DNA of 35,466 bases from Flavobacterium sp. NKUCC04_CG (GCF_019345525.1 NZ_JAHKRA010000025.1:1-35466), one strand, 5' to 3'. Counted from the first letter of the stretch, positions 17,426 through 27,244 are shown. Numbers and translations are program-made. The notes: generated from the sequence alone by a model not told the origin.

Positions 17426-19948
17426 ATGAAAAAACTACTTACTCTGCTACTATTTTTATTTTATACGGGGTCTTATTCCCAAATAAATGAAAACTTAAAC
17501 TTTGATTCGACGGGTTTACCTACCGGCTGGACGATGTCCGAATTTGATTATACTTCCTTTTGGGATTATCCCTGTGACGGACAATCGCTATTTTCAAACC
17601 TTTTGTTTATAGATGTTGGATGGTGGGAAGAAGAGTGGGACGGCATAACTTCTGCTTCTTTGACAACCAAAAATTTTGACAATATATACGGCCCTATCAC
17701 TATAGGTTTCGACTTCCGTATTTCTGATTATTACGACGATCCGGAACCGCTGACCGATTTTGACTACGGCAATATTTATGTTGAATTTTCATTCGACAAC
17801 GGTTCGGTATGGGTACAGCACAGCACTATAAACCAAGCGAACTTTACCATGAATGATGAAGGTTGTACCCGATATACCACAACAATCCCTCAAGTCAATT
17901 TACAACAAGGTCCTCAAATAAAAATGCGTATTAGAATAGAGACTCCCAGAATTGAACAAAATGAATACGATATCGCTTTTTATTTAGACAACCTCAGTAT
18001 CGTTCAACAAGATGCCAACAATTGTTTAAATCCAACTGCTGTAGCTGTTAATGACATCAGCAGTACTGCTGCTTTATTTAGTTGGGTAGCTCCAATTGGC
18101 AGCGCTCCTTTAACTTCTTACAGTTATGAAGTGCGCACCTCGGGTTTACCAGGCAGTGGTTCCCTTGGATTAGTAACTAGTGGAACGACTACTGAACTCG
18201 AAAAACTGATCGATATTTTAGAGCCTAATAAAAATCATTATTTCTTTATAAAATCGGTTTGTGGAGCTGGAGCTGCACGTAACTGGGTTGCTTTAGCAGA
18301 ATTTCGTACACCCTGCGCTGTTTTACCCAATGTGATTGCTGACGATCAGATGTTTTGTGGCACTGCGCGTGTAGCCGATTTAATCGCTGAACCGAATGAA
18401 ACAGCGACACTGATTTGGTATAACTCTCCCACTGCTTTTACTGCTTTAGATCCACAATCTGTTTTAGTCAATGGGACTTACTATGGCGCTTTTCTTCTAA
18501 ATGGATGTTATTCCCCTGAGCGCACAGCAGTCGTAGTTACAATGAATCCAAAACCGGTTGCTCCGATTATACAAAATCAATCTTTTTGCGGTAGTAGCGT
18601 TATAGGAGATATTCCTCTAGTGCCCTTAACCGGCCTAAATCTACGTTGGTATAATCACAACCGCGTTGAAATAAATGGCCAGATGCCATTGACAACAGGT
18701 ACTTATTACGTGTCTCATTACAATGCTACTTGCGAGTCTGATTGGACAGCATTCGAAATAAACATTCGCGATACGCCGCCTGCTCTTGTACTTTCAGATC
18801 AATTCCTTTGCGGAAGACATGAAATTGCATCCATTGCAATCCCAACAGCCAATGGGTCTACAGCTCAATGGTATGCAAACGCTGATGATGCGACTGCCTT
18901 AGCACGTACAACAATTGTGGGCAATGCCACTTATTATATAGCTCAGACCAACGGTACTTGTGAATCGGAGCGCGTTGCCATCAACATCACTATTTATGAT
19001 GCTGTACCAACTCCGATGACCAACAATCAAAATTTCTGTTCTGCTACTGCTACCGTTGCAGATTTGCAGATTACGGGAATGACCGGTGCGAGCTTACATT
19101 GGTATGATACTCCAACCTCTATCGAACCGCTAAGTCCGAATGAATTGCTAACTACAGACATCTATTACGCCACACAGTCTTGGGGTGACTGTGAGTCTCC
19201 GAGAGTATCTATTATCGTAAACGTCACGGCTTTTATCGGTGTATTACAAATTGTCGATCAGCATTTTTGCGAGGCGGCAGAGGTAGCTGATTTAAGAGTT
19301 ACTGTTCCCGAAGGAATGCAAGCCAAATGGTATCGTGATGCCGAAGGCGGCTACCCCCTTTCCGCTGATATTCCATTGGAAAATGGTATTTACTATGTAG
19401 CACAAGCCAAAAACGGCTGTGAGTCTGCGCGAATTGCTTTTAGAGTAACTATCGAGCCTAAACCCGCTAGCCCAACAGGTCAAGCGATACAATCTATCGT
19501 TGAGGGAAGTCGTATATCGGATTTACTCATCACAGCAACCAATCCAAAATGGTTTGGATCGTTACTGGATTTGGAAGCAAACCGCAATCAACTATCGCCA
19601 GAAACCGGCTTGTTAGACAACACCTTTTACTATGTTGTAAACCAATCCAATACCGGTTGCTTTAGCGACCCATTAATCATCAAGGTTCTACTGACTTTAG
19701 GTGTTAATGATTTTGATTTAAAATCGTTTAGCTACTATCCAAACCCTACTACAGACTGGTTAAACATCCACTATAAAGAGGTCATTAAAGCCTATGAGAT
19801 TTACGATGTTAAGGGTAAAAAAGTAGGAAGTCAGCAGCCTAACGACAACAAGATTCAAGTTGATTTATCAGCACTTGCCTCTGGCGTATATATAATACAA
19901 CTGCATACTGCTGCCCAAAATCAATCGATTAAAGTGATTAAAAAATAA
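17426..19948 (+). CDS. T9SS type A secreted surface protein with Fn3-like and Ig-like repeats
   Basis: An 840-residue exported protein. The signal peptide (1-19, SYSQ) is followed by a beta-rich N-terminal domain (about 20-195, Trp- and acid-rich, jelly-roll-like) and an Fn3-like domain (about 200-297). Five Ig-like repeats of about 76 residues follow, each with an FC near the start and a C about 50 residues later (C311/C361, C388/C436, C462/C512, C538/C589, C615/C665), so disulfides are likely. A degenerate sixth repeat lacks the first cysteine (about 683-757). The C-terminus (767-840) is a type A sorting domain: YPNPTTDW, then SALASGVYII and a basic end. It should cross the outer membrane by T9SS and stay on the surface or be released. 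An adhesin or carbohydrate-binding role is plausible but unproven. Its promoter is unclear; a near match (TAATATTTG) lies at 17385-17393. Confidence 0.9.
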   Translation: MKKLLTLLLFLFYTGSYSQINENLNFDSTGLPTGWTMSEFDYTSFWDYPCDGQSLFSNLLFIDVGWWEEEWDGITSASLTTKNFDNIYGPITIGFDFRISDYYDDPEPLTDFDYGNIYVEFSFDNGSVWVQHSTINQANFTMNDEGCTRYTTTIPQVNLQQGPQIKMRIRIETPRIEQNEYDIAFYLDNLSIVQQDANNCLNPTAVAVNDISSTAALFSWVAPIGSAPLTSYSYEVRTSGLPGSGSLGLVTSGTTTELEKLIDILEPNKNHYFFIKSVCGAGAARNWVALAEFRTPCAVLPNVIADDQMFCGTARVADLIAEPNETATLIWYNSPTAFTALDPQSVLVNGTYYGAFLLNGCYSPERTAVVVTMNPKPVAPIIQNQSFCGSSVIGDIPLVPLTGLNLRWYNHNRVEINGQMPLTTGTYYVSHYNATCESDWTAFEINIRDTPPALVLSDQFLCGRHEIASIAIPTANGSTAQWYANADDATALARTTIVGNATYYIAQTNGTCESERVAINITIYDAVPTPMTNNQNFCSATATVADLQITGMTGASLHWYDTPTSIEPLSPNELLTTDIYYATQSWGDCESPRVSIIVNVTAFIGVLQIVDQHFCEAAEVADLRVTVPEGMQAKWYRDAEGGYPLSADIPLENGIYYVAQAKNGCESARIAFRVTIEPKPASPTGQAIQSIVEGSRISDLLITATNPKWFGSLLDLEANRNQLSPETGLLDNTFYYVVNQSNTGCFSDPLIIKVLLTLGVNDFDLKSFSYYPNPTTDWLNIHYKEVIKAYEIYDVKGKKVGSQQPNDNKIQVDLSALASGVYIIQLHTAAQNQSIKVIKK

Positions 19949-19971
19949 CCCAAACAAGTTAGTTCAATAAA

Positions 19972-20006
19972 AAAAGCCCCAATTTCCAAGGAAATATGGG
20001 GCTTTT
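19972..20006. terminator. Bidirectional terminator between convergent T9SS cargo genes
   Basis: The outer stem AAAAGCCCCA/TGGGGCTTTT (19972-19981 with 19997-20006) continues, after a bulged A, into ATTTC/GAAAT. Plus-strand transcripts end in TTTT. The minus strand continues into TTTTTTTATTG. It therefore serves both convergent genes. Confidence 0.93.
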
Positions 20007-20022
20007 ATCATTATTCAAGGGT

Positions 20023-23000
20023 TTATTTTTTTATTACCCGAATCCATTGTTGTTCGCTTGAAGTATCTAAATAAATCAGATATACACCCGATACCAACGC
20101 TCTTAAATCCATTTTAAATGCATGACTATCAACATATTGTTTGATTATTTGTCTACCACTGCTATCAAAAACCGTATAATATTTTATGTTTTCTCTATAT
20201 TCCACCCAAACAAAATCGGTGGTTGGATTGGGATAATAATTAAAATAATCCGCATTAAACTCCTCTCTTTTTAATTTGGTAATTACTGTAATTCCCAGCG
20301 CTTCGCTACGGCAGCCTTTGTCCGATATATTAACCACATAATAAATGGTATTGGAGATAACCGCTGTTTGCAACGACAGTCTGTTTCGATCATATAAAGC
20401 ATCCGTTGGGGAATGATACCAAAGTGGATTTTCTGCTTGAACTACTATATCCGAAATCACCGCATCATGAATCATTTCTTGAGTGGTTTCACCAATTGGC
20501 ATTTCCGGTATGGGATTGATGCTAACCGCTACAGCAGTTCTAGGCGATTCACAGCCGTTCCATCCTTGTGCAACATAATATATTCCACTAGTCAACAAGG
20601 TATCGTCGGATAAGAAAACACCCCCCTCGCTAACCGTGTACCATCTTGCTTGCATACCTGGAATTACCTGAACACGCAATTGCCCCACTACAGCTGTTCC
20701 GCAAAAACTTTGAGCTGCTACCGCAGGTGCTGCCGTATTGCCTATTACAGAAACATTAATTAACAACCGATCCGATTCACAGCTACCTATCTTTTGACTG
20801 ACGTAATAATAACCGGAAACAACACGCTGCGATAGGTCGAGCGGAGTTGTGGCATTCAAACTTGAATACCAAAATAGTTGACCTCCTACAGTCGCCGTTG
20901 CCACTAAATCGGCTACGGTAATATCCGTATAACAAAAAGATTGATTAACCGCTGTTGGCGTAGCTATTCCAGCAGAAATCACTACTTCAATCGCCGTTCG
21001 AGCCGATTCACATCCTCTTACACTCTGTGATACATAATAGGTTTTGCTGATTAAACGGCTGTTTCTGTTTAAGGTTGTAGTAGCCGTATTGGATTCATAC
21101 CAATTAAAAATGGCATTTGGCAAACCTGCAACAATCAAATCGGAGATCTTTTTCTCTCCACAGAAGTTTTGGTTCCGTGCCGATGGAATCGTAATTACAT
21201 CGCAATTGGTTGTAAATTCCACAGCGTTTGTCCAAGCGCTATGCGTTGCTGTATCGCATTTTGTTCGAACATATGCGGTATAGAATGTATTGGAAAGTAG
21301 ATCGGAGAACAACACATTTAAATCGGTGCTCTGTCCGCGTACAACCAGACCGTCTGCTTCACCAAGGGCTCCATGTGTTCTCAATTCATATTCAAAACCA
21401 CTAGCATTTTCGGTTGGAATGGGAAAGTCCCATGCCAATACGGCAGTTTGTGTACCTATGGAATGCACCTGAGCCGCTGTAGGTTGTTGACACCATATCG
21501 GCAGCTCTACAGCAATGGTAATCTCTGCAAAAACCGCATTATTGCTAAGAGCTGCAGCTCTTACGACGGCGGTTCCGCTGGTCAAAGCGGTCAGCATACC
21601 GTCGGTATTCGCAGTCAGTACTTCTTGACCGCTCACCACGGACCAAACAACATTTTGATCGGCATTGATCGGGTTGATTTGCGCTACCAATTGTAAGTTG
21701 CCTCCGGGGTTGTTAATTTGAGGTTCTTGATTGTTTAAAACTCCAAGCGTTATGCTTTGCGCGTCGGGTACAACTGCTGCTGCTGTTATATTCACCGTAT
21801 AATCTTGTACTTGACCAATAAACCAGCCGGTCGGACAAGGTAAATTGACTAAGGTTCCCATAGCAGAACTCGATTCGTAGGCCTTGACCAATCGCATACG
21901 TGTTTCGCCCAGCATGGCTGTGGCAGGTATGTTCAATTGGGTGATTATTTCGCCCATTTCATTGCCTATATTTGTTAAAAAGCCTAAGTTAATTGCTTCA
22001 TCACTGTCGAAAGTATTGTTGTGATTCCAGTCGATATAAGCATATACAGAAACGGTTGTTTGCCCCTGAGTACCGCCTTTAATTGTAATCGGATGCGGTA
22101 ATTGTTTTTCCAGTTCAAAAACCGTCGCGGTATAATTTTCAATCAACGGAGCATTGGGCACCCCTACAGGAGTTGTTTTTACTATACCCGCTAAATTTAC
22201 CTCTGTGATCTCGCTCAAAGTAGCCGTGGTTACTCCTTCCAGCCCGCAATAAGGTGCCGGGAAAACGGGTTCCACCGCTGTAGCTAACTTTATACAGCGA
22301 ACGGAAGAACCTTGACTTCTATATGCGCCAGCTGCTGTATTCATAGTAATATTACTGTAATACAAGTATTTAACGTAACTAGCATTGGTAGCACTGGCTG
22401 TTTTACTCCAATAATAACCTCTAACTCCCTCGGTTACGTTGCCGTTGCTTCCTCCTCTAAACCCAGCTACAGTCAGCTTAAGATTGCTGTCGAAAGCCGT
22501 TTGTATATTGGTAATTGCCTCTGCTCGGATGATGTTTTGCCAGTCTTCCTCTGTGGGTACGCCCCAATTCGTCCCCAAGGCCTTACAGGGATCACAGCCG
22601 TTGGATTCCGTTACAGCTTGAGGGTTTGGCGCATCCCAATTTGCGGTGGTCGAACTGTTTTCCCACCATTGGGGTTGTGTGGTTATAAATGCATTTATAC
22701 CGCCATTTAATCCCATGGGATTATTCGGTGAAACCGCTGTTGTTGAAGTTGCACCGTTCCGCAACTGATGCCCGTCGTCCCAACGTCCCCACTGAAATAA
22801 ATCGCCATAATTATCGGCATCCGTTGCAGAGGTTGCCACTGCAGGACTTCCCAAATTCTGCTGTATCCAAATGTTTCCATCTTGCGCTCTAACGGTCGTA
22901 TAAACCACGCTTTGTCCTTGATAAGTCAAGGTGATGCAACCCGTATCTCCTGCTGTCATCCCGGGTTCTGTATTGTCGCAAGTCGGTTCTGTTGTAGTGT

Positions 23001-24249
23001 CTAGTATCTGGACGCTATAGTCTTCTACTTGTCCGGTTCTTAAATCGGTGGCACAAGGATGGCTAATGGTATTAGTGGTGGCAACTCCCGAATTTTTTAA
23101 AACGCGCATACCTGTTAAACCAGTAACAGCCGTTTGTGGAATAAGGATCGTTGCTGTAACCGTTTGGGCATTAGCCGGATTCCCTGGAGCAATTTTGCCC
23201 AAATAGAATCCCTCTCCTGGATCGTCGTATTTGCCGTTCTGATTAAAATCGATATAGACCATTACATCACTTGAAAAAAAGCCTGCAGGCCCTTTTACGG
23301 TAATGGTATAGCTATGGCCCTTTTGTACATCGGTAGAAATCGTTCGAAAATCTTCATAAACCGGTGTTTGTCCAGAGACAGCCGTTGAACTGTTGTTAAT
23401 GGTATTAAAAATCACCTGTGTAATCATCTCGCTATCGGGTCCGTATTCAAATACCGGTAAGCAAAAATGGGATGGCCTCCAACTCAAGGTAAATCCACTA
23501 GTGGGTAGAAAATCTTTATACAGGTTAATCATTGAAGTATTAGCTCCTCCTGCAGTTGAACTCATAAAATGATTCGTGGCTGTGTTGCCAACGGCATAGC
23601 GGTTGTTAAAGTCGGTGGCTGTATTTCCTCTTAATCCGATTTGTGCACCAAACGATGGTGGGGCTCCTACACCGGTTAAATCATATACCATATCTATGGT
23701 TCCACTTTCACTGAGGTGGATCTGAAAATTCAGGTTGTAAGTGTTCACCGTAGATTGGGTTGAACCGTTAAAAAACCCAAAGTTTTCCCATTGCATTACC
23801 ACGGTTCTTTCGGGTTGTATTCCTCGGATTTCATAACTGATTTTCCCTTGAATAGCTGTTGCAGAATAGCGAGCAGTAAGCGGTGCAGCTAAGGCTGCTA
23901 TGGCTCCTTCGAAAGCTGTTGTCGTATTGGAAATGGGAGTACTACCCATAGGTGTTTGGGCACCCAAACTAATAAATCCCGAAGCGTGAACCTTAAGTTG
24001 ATGATATACTACTTCGTTAAAGGTAAACCCAAATGGCAGATTAACGGGATAACTGGTGTTTTCCAACTGTGTATCTGTTGCTTGGGCAATTGTAATGGGA
24101 TTTGTTAATGCCGTATAAGTCGATTGACTTTGCGAGAAGACATACTGGGCAACTTGTCCCTGAGTCTGCCAACTAAGTAATAAAATCAGCAACGGAATCG
24201 CGTACCGAAAATGGTTTTTAAATTTTTGAAAGGTATTTTTTTTGTCCAT
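20023..24249 (-). CDS. Large mosaic T9SS type A surface protein (GEVED, FISUMP, BIG2-like, Fn3, Ig-like repeats)
   Basis: A 1408-residue exported protein. Order: signal peptide (1 to about 31, ends TQGQ), a beta-rich N-terminal domain (about 32-265), a first GEVED-like domain (about 270-420, Ca-binding-like DFNQNGKYDDPGEG, ending GQVEDYSV), a FISUMP domain (about 430-655, with NIWIQQNLGS and GVPTEEDW), a second GEVED-like domain (about 665-835, ending GQVQDYTV), a BIG2-like Ig domain (about 840-925), Fn3 (about 930-1020), three paired-cysteine Ig-like repeats, one degenerate repeat and a type A sorting domain (about 1335-1408, YYPNPTTDF). It should be secreted by T9SS to the surface. Its last ~240 residues match the architecture of the convergent neighbour. 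Ligand unknown. Confidence 0.92.
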   Translation of the reverse strand: MDKKNTFQKFKNHFRYAIPLLILLLSWQTQGQVAQYVFSQSQSTYTALTNPITIAQATDTQLENTSYPVNLPFGFTFNEVVYHQLKVHASGFISLGAQTPMGSTPISNTTTAFEGAIAALAAPLTARYSATAIQGKISYEIRGIQPERTVVMQWENFGFFNGSTQSTVNTYNLNFQIHLSESGTIDMVYDLTGVGAPPSFGAQIGLRGNTATDFNNRYAVGNTATNHFMSSTAGGANTSMINLYKDFLPTSGFTLSWRPSHFCLPVFEYGPDSEMITQVIFNTINNSSTAVSGQTPVYEDFRTISTDVQKGHSYTITVKGPAGFFSSDVMVYIDFNQNGKYDDPGEGFYLGKIAPGNPANAQTVTATILIPQTAVTGLTGMRVLKNSGVATTNTISHPCATDLRTGQVEDYSVQILDTTTEPTCDNTEPGMTAGDTGCITLTYQGQSVVYTTVRAQDGNIWIQQNLGSPAVATSATDADNYGDLFQWGRWDDGHQLRNGATSTTAVSPNNPMGLNGGINAFITTQPQWWENSSTTANWDAPNPQAVTESNGCDPCKALGTNWGVPTEEDWQNIIRAEAITNIQTAFDSNLKLTVAGFRGGSNGNVTEGVRGYYWSKTASATNASYVKYLYYSNITMNTAAGAYRSQGSSVRCIKLATAVEPVFPAPYCGLEGVTTATLSEITEVNLAGIVKTTPVGVPNAPLIENYTATVFELEKQLPHPITIKGGTQGQTTVSVYAYIDWNHNNTFDSDEAINLGFLTNIGNEMGEIITQLNIPATAMLGETRMRLVKAYESSSAMGTLVNLPCPTGWFIGQVQDYTVNITAAAVVPDAQSITLGVLNNQEPQINNPGGNLQLVAQINPINADQNVVWSVVSGQEVLTANTDGMLTALTSGTAVVRAAALSNNAVFAEITIAVELPIWCQQPTAAQVHSIGTQTAVLAWDFPIPTENASGFEYELRTHGALGEADGLVVRGQSTDLNVLFSDLLSNTFYTAYVRTKCDTATHSAWTNAVEFTTNCDVITIPSARNQNFCGEKKISDLIVAGLPNAIFNWYESNTATTTLNRNSRLISKTYYVSQSVRGCESARTAIEVVISAGIATPTAVNQSFCYTDITVADLVATATVGGQLFWYSSLNATTPLDLSQRVVSGYYYVSQKIGSCESDRLLINVSVIGNTAAPAVAAQSFCGTAVVGQLRVQVIPGMQARWYTVSEGGVFLSDDTLLTSGIYYVAQGWNGCESPRTAVAVSINPIPEMPIGETTQEMIHDAVISDIVVQAENPLWYHSPTDALYDRNRLSLQTAVISNTIYYVVNISDKGCRSEALGITVITKLKREEFNADYFNYYPNPTTDFVWVEYRENIKYYTVFDSSGRQIIKQYVDSHAFKMDLRALVSGVYLIYLDTSSEQQWIRVIKK

Positions 24250-24274
24250 AAAATTATCAATGTTTTTTACAGTA

Positions 24275-24282
24275 CAAAAGTA
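24275..24282 (-). promoter_or_regulatory. Putative -7 box of the 1408-residue protein gene
   Basis: The minus-strand sequence TACTTTTG matches TAnnTTTG. The leader would be about 20-22 bases. Confidence 0.5.
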
Positions 24283-24415
24283 TTTATTTAGATTAAATAA
24301 AAATAGTGATTTAAAAGTTTTACTTATATTTCATAAATACTTACCCTAATTTATATATTTCCGCAATAATTAACGCAAAAAAAATCGGACATACCTTGTA
24401 GTCCTTAAAAAAAAA

Positions 24416-24455
24416 GGGGATTGGTAACAAGAGCGCCGCTCCCAACTCAATCCCC
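24416..24455 (-). terminator. Terminator of the AraC-type pair
   Basis: GGGGATTG (24416-24423) pairs with CAATCCCC (24448-24455), with a small GC stem in the loop. The minus strand continues into nine T. It lies just after the stop at 24477 and separates the regulator pair from the 1408-residue protein gene downstream. Confidence 0.9.
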
Positions 24456-24476
24456 GTATCTCTTGACTTTTAACGG

Positions 24477-25643
24477 TTATAAATTCGCTTGTTTGCGATA
24501 ATCTGCTGGAGAAATATCGTAATAGACATTAAACGCCCTATAAAAAGACGACCGAGAATTAAAGCCGCTTTGCATCATAATTTCTTCGATAGTCTCCATA
24601 TTATTCGGATTATCTAACAAACACACCGCGTGTTGTACACGTAAAGCATTAATAAATTTATTAAAATTGGAATTTAGACCCAGGTTAAATACTTGAGTGA
24701 GGTGGTATTTGGGAATATGTGCTGTTTTAGACAGCAGGTTTAAGGTTAAATCGGGATTTAAATAAATCTTGGCTTCCCAGGCCCTATCCAAGCTTTTTAA
24801 ATAGTTGTTCATCTCTTCCTCAGAAATTCGAGATTTTTGGTATTTAACCACTTCTATTTCGAGCGGGGGTTCCACTTCGACGACAGGCTGTGGCACTTGT
24901 TCTATTTGCCCTTCCTGCGGCGCTATAAATTGTTCTTTAAAATAATCAAAAAAGAGTTTTCCAGTATAGCTGTTTTTATAATAAGTAAACTTGCGTACCA
25001 ATATCAGCAAATTGTATCTAAACATAATCACCACAGCACTCAGCATTAAGGCATAAATTACAAAGCTATTGATTGCATTAGGCTGTTTATTTAAATCGCT
25101 AAATACGATGCCCAAAAAAATCAAAGCGGTTGCCAACATCACAATAATCGACTGGCTCATAATTGCAATAGCCTTTTTATCTTTTACCATTCTATTGAAT
25201 CTGATATAGGCAACTAAGGTATAAACTACCATTTGTAAGCAAATAAGTCCATACAATATAATGGAATACACTTTTAAAACAGTAAGATTATATCTAAAGA
25301 AAAAAGTTAAAACGAGAAAAATAGGAATAAACAATAGTCCGAGCGCAAAATGCGTCCATTCTCTTTTTAGCACCTTGGATTCATCATTGATTAAGAACGA
25401 GAGTCCAATGTAAAAGAAAGGTCCATAAAACAGCCCAAATGGCGCTCCGACATCTATAAAATAGAATGTTGCAAAAAATAGCTTTGTGATGCAGATATAA
25501 ATACTGTGAATAATTATAAAACACAGGAAAAGTAGTTGAACTGTATAAAAAATCTGTCCGCGATAGATAACGCTGTTAAAATAAATATTGACTAAGGACA
25601 TTAAAATAACATTGCTTAAAATAATCAAATAAAAATTGTCCAT
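24477..25643 (-). CDS. Membrane-anchored AraC-family regulator (about seven helices)
   Basis: A 388-residue protein with about seven hydrophobic segments (about 5-225) followed by a linker containing a Pro/Glu-rich stretch (about 243-262). The C-terminal AraC-type HTH (about 285-388) shows LNLLSKTAHIPKYHLTQVF and IMMQSGFNSRSSFYRAF. It is a likely one-component membrane sensor and transcription factor. It starts nine bases after the stop of the preceding AraC-type gene, so the two are surely co-transcribed and may form a heteromeric or sequential sensor. Downstream on the same strand, beyond a strong terminator, is the large T9SS cargo gene, an obvious candidate target. That link is inference. 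Confidence 0.88.
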   Translation of the reverse strand: MDNFYLIILSNVILMSLVNIYFNSVIYRGQIFYTVQLLFLCFIIIHSIYICITKLFFATFYFIDVGAPFGLFYGPFFYIGLSFLINDESKVLKREWTHFALGLLFIPIFLVLTFFFRYNLTVLKVYSIILYGLICLQMVVYTLVAYIRFNRMVKDKKAIAIMSQSIIVMLATALIFLGIVFSDLNKQPNAINSFVIYALMLSAVVIMFRYNLLILVRKFTYYKNSYTGKLFFDYFKEQFIAPQEGQIEQVPQPVVEVEPPLEIEVVKYQKSRISEEEMNNYLKSLDRAWEAKIYLNPDLTLNLLSKTAHIPKYHLTQVFNLGLNSNFNKFINALRVQHAVCLLDNPNNMETIEEIMMQSGFNSRSSFYRAFNVYYDISPADYRKQANL

Positions 25644-25652
25644 ATTCGGAGT

Positions 25653-26645
25653 TTAAGTTTTTTTAATATTGGCATGCACTTTTCGATACACTGAAGGTCG
25701 CATTCCAACAAATTCTTTAAAATATTTATTAAAAGTAGATTTAGAATGAAAGCCGCATTGTGCCATTAATGCTTCGATAGTATAATTATCCTTTTTAAGC
25801 AACAATTTTTTGGCATAATTTATTCGGTACCTTCCCGTTAGGGAATAAAAACCCGTTTTCATATCACGATTTAGCACTTCAGACAATTCCGCTCTGGAAC
25901 AGTTGAGTTCTTGCGCCAAATCGATAAGATTGAAATCTACATCTAGGTATTTGGTCGATTTCTCGTAAAACAATAATATCTCTTTAGCTAAAGGAGAATC
26001 GCTTTCCAAATGGAATTGTCGGTACTTTAAATTATATTCTTCTAAGAGTAACTGCCCTTGTTGTTCGGTCTGAATTTGCTCTTCTTCAGAAATTTCTTTT
26101 TGGAAATTTTTTAAAAAAATAATACCAAACACCATACAGAGAAACATGATACCTATAAAGATAACATATACATTAAAGTCAAATACTTTATAGTTGTTTT
26201 TTTCAAATAAGGTCATCACAACCACGATAATACCGAAAACAGAAAAATAATTTAAAATGCTAATTATGTTTTTAGAATTGGAATATTTAGAGGATACTTT
26301 TTGCCTCTTCAATTCTCTATTAATGCTTATGGTATAATACAACAGGTAAGCTATATTCATCAGCAACACTACGGAATTATGCGTCCATGTATTAGCTATG
26401 AGAATAACTAAAAAAACCGCAACATTAACATAGATTATTTGATATTCTTCTTTTAAAAGAAACATATCGTTTATATTTTTTTTATATAAAAAAAACAACA
26501 TACAAACGGCCATACAAATAAAAAGAGGGATGTTGCACAGGATCAATATAATTTGAATACAAAATATAAAGATGCTGACTATCAATAGTTCGCGAAATTG
26601 TAGTTTTTTAAAACCTTGAAAAAATCGTATTAAGGAATGTGTCAT
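25653..26645 (-). CDS. Membrane-anchored AraC-family regulator, first gene of a pair
   Basis: A 330-residue protein with about six hydrophobic segments in the first 190 residues, then a Glu/Gln-rich linker (EEEQIQTEQQGQ) and an AraC-type HTH (about 230-330, with FNLIDLAQELNCSRAELSEVL, then MAQCGFHSKSTFNKYFKEF). I chose the ATG at 26645. A GTG at 26675 in the same frame would add ten residues and cannot be excluded. The HTH resembles that of the regulator at 9240-10202 (shared YRINYAK, SKS(S/T)F and FVG motifs), so the two may be paralogues. A one-mismatch -7 box (TGACTTTG) lies at 26709-26716. Confidence 0.86.
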   Translation of the reverse strand: MTHSLIRFFQGFKKLQFRELLIVSIFIFCIQIILILCNIPLFICMAVCMLFFLYKKNINDMFLLKEEYQIIYVNVAVFLVILIANTWTHNSVVLLMNIAYLLYYTISINRELKRQKVSSKYSNSKNIISILNYFSVFGIIVVVMTLFEKNNYKVFDFNVYVIFIGIMFLCMVFGIIFLKNFQKEISEEEQIQTEQQGQLLLEEYNLKYRQFHLESDSPLAKEILLFYEKSTKYLDVDFNLIDLAQELNCSRAELSEVLNRDMKTGFYSLTGRYRINYAKKLLLKKDNYTIEALMAQCGFHSKSTFNKYFKEFVGMRPSVYRKVHANIKKT

Positions 26646-27128
26646 AATTGGAATAAATACATTGAAAATAATCACTTTAAAATCTTAGTTATCTTAAATC
26701 AATACCGCCAAAGTCATCTTTCTTAATCATTCTATAAATTTATTACATTATTCTATACCAAATGATTTTGTTTTCAATTATTTATTTCTATATTTTATAG
26801 CTTTATATTTAGAAAAACAAACAAACACACCAATAAAATTATATTCACTTCTATTTTTAACTAATTTTAGTAAGTAAAAATGACTAATAAAATTTAATTA
26901 ACACTAAAATAAAAATAAAAAAAATCACAATTTATTGCGTTTTTAAAAACAACAAGTCCTCTTAAAGTTGTCTGAATCTCACTTAATTCCATAGAAAAAG
27001 CGTAGAATAACCAAAAGCGTTATGCCATCTTAAAATTGCAATAAAAAACAAGTAATTAGCCCGGAGGAGAGCGGTTGGTTTAGCACGGATTATGTAACAT
27101 ATTGCTGCATATCTGAGTCTAAAAATAG
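26646..27128. other. AT-rich intergenic region
   Basis: Very AT-rich from about 26740 to 27060, then a short more GC-rich patch at 27059-27120 (GCCCGGAGGAGAGCGG onward). No coding frame, tRNA or repeat could be supported. The leader of the AraC pair must lie at its left end. Confidence 0.5.
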
Positions 27129-27164
27129 AATAGCTTTGAGCCATTAACTAGGCTCAAAGCTATT
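27129..27164 (-). terminator. Terminator of the T9SS type B operon
   Basis: A 14 bp perfect stem (27129-27142 with 27151-27164) with an 8-base loop ATTAACTA lies about 80 bases beyond the OmpA-type gene stop. The minus strand continues as CTATTTTTAG. The plus side also reads ATTTTTG. Confidence 0.88.
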
Positions 27165-27244
27165 TTTGTAAGCCTTTTAAAAAACTGCTTAAGTAAGATT
27201 TATTAAATATTTGCTTTGTAGGTCTTATAGTAATCGTTTGAATT

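Noticed and set aside
21044..22892. Open frames on the plus strand across the 1408-residue protein gene
   Set aside because: Antisense shadows; the minus-strand frame has continuous recognisable domains.
26675..26675. GTG start for the first AraC-type gene of the pair
   Set aside because: An ATG ten codons later gives a normal N-terminus; GTG is possible but less likely, and no Shine-Dalgarno site supports it.
27059..27120. Stretch GAGCGGTTGGTTTAGCACGG resembling a tRNA D-arm region
   Set aside because: No matching acceptor stem, anticodon arm or T-arm follows. At best a relic, more likely chance.
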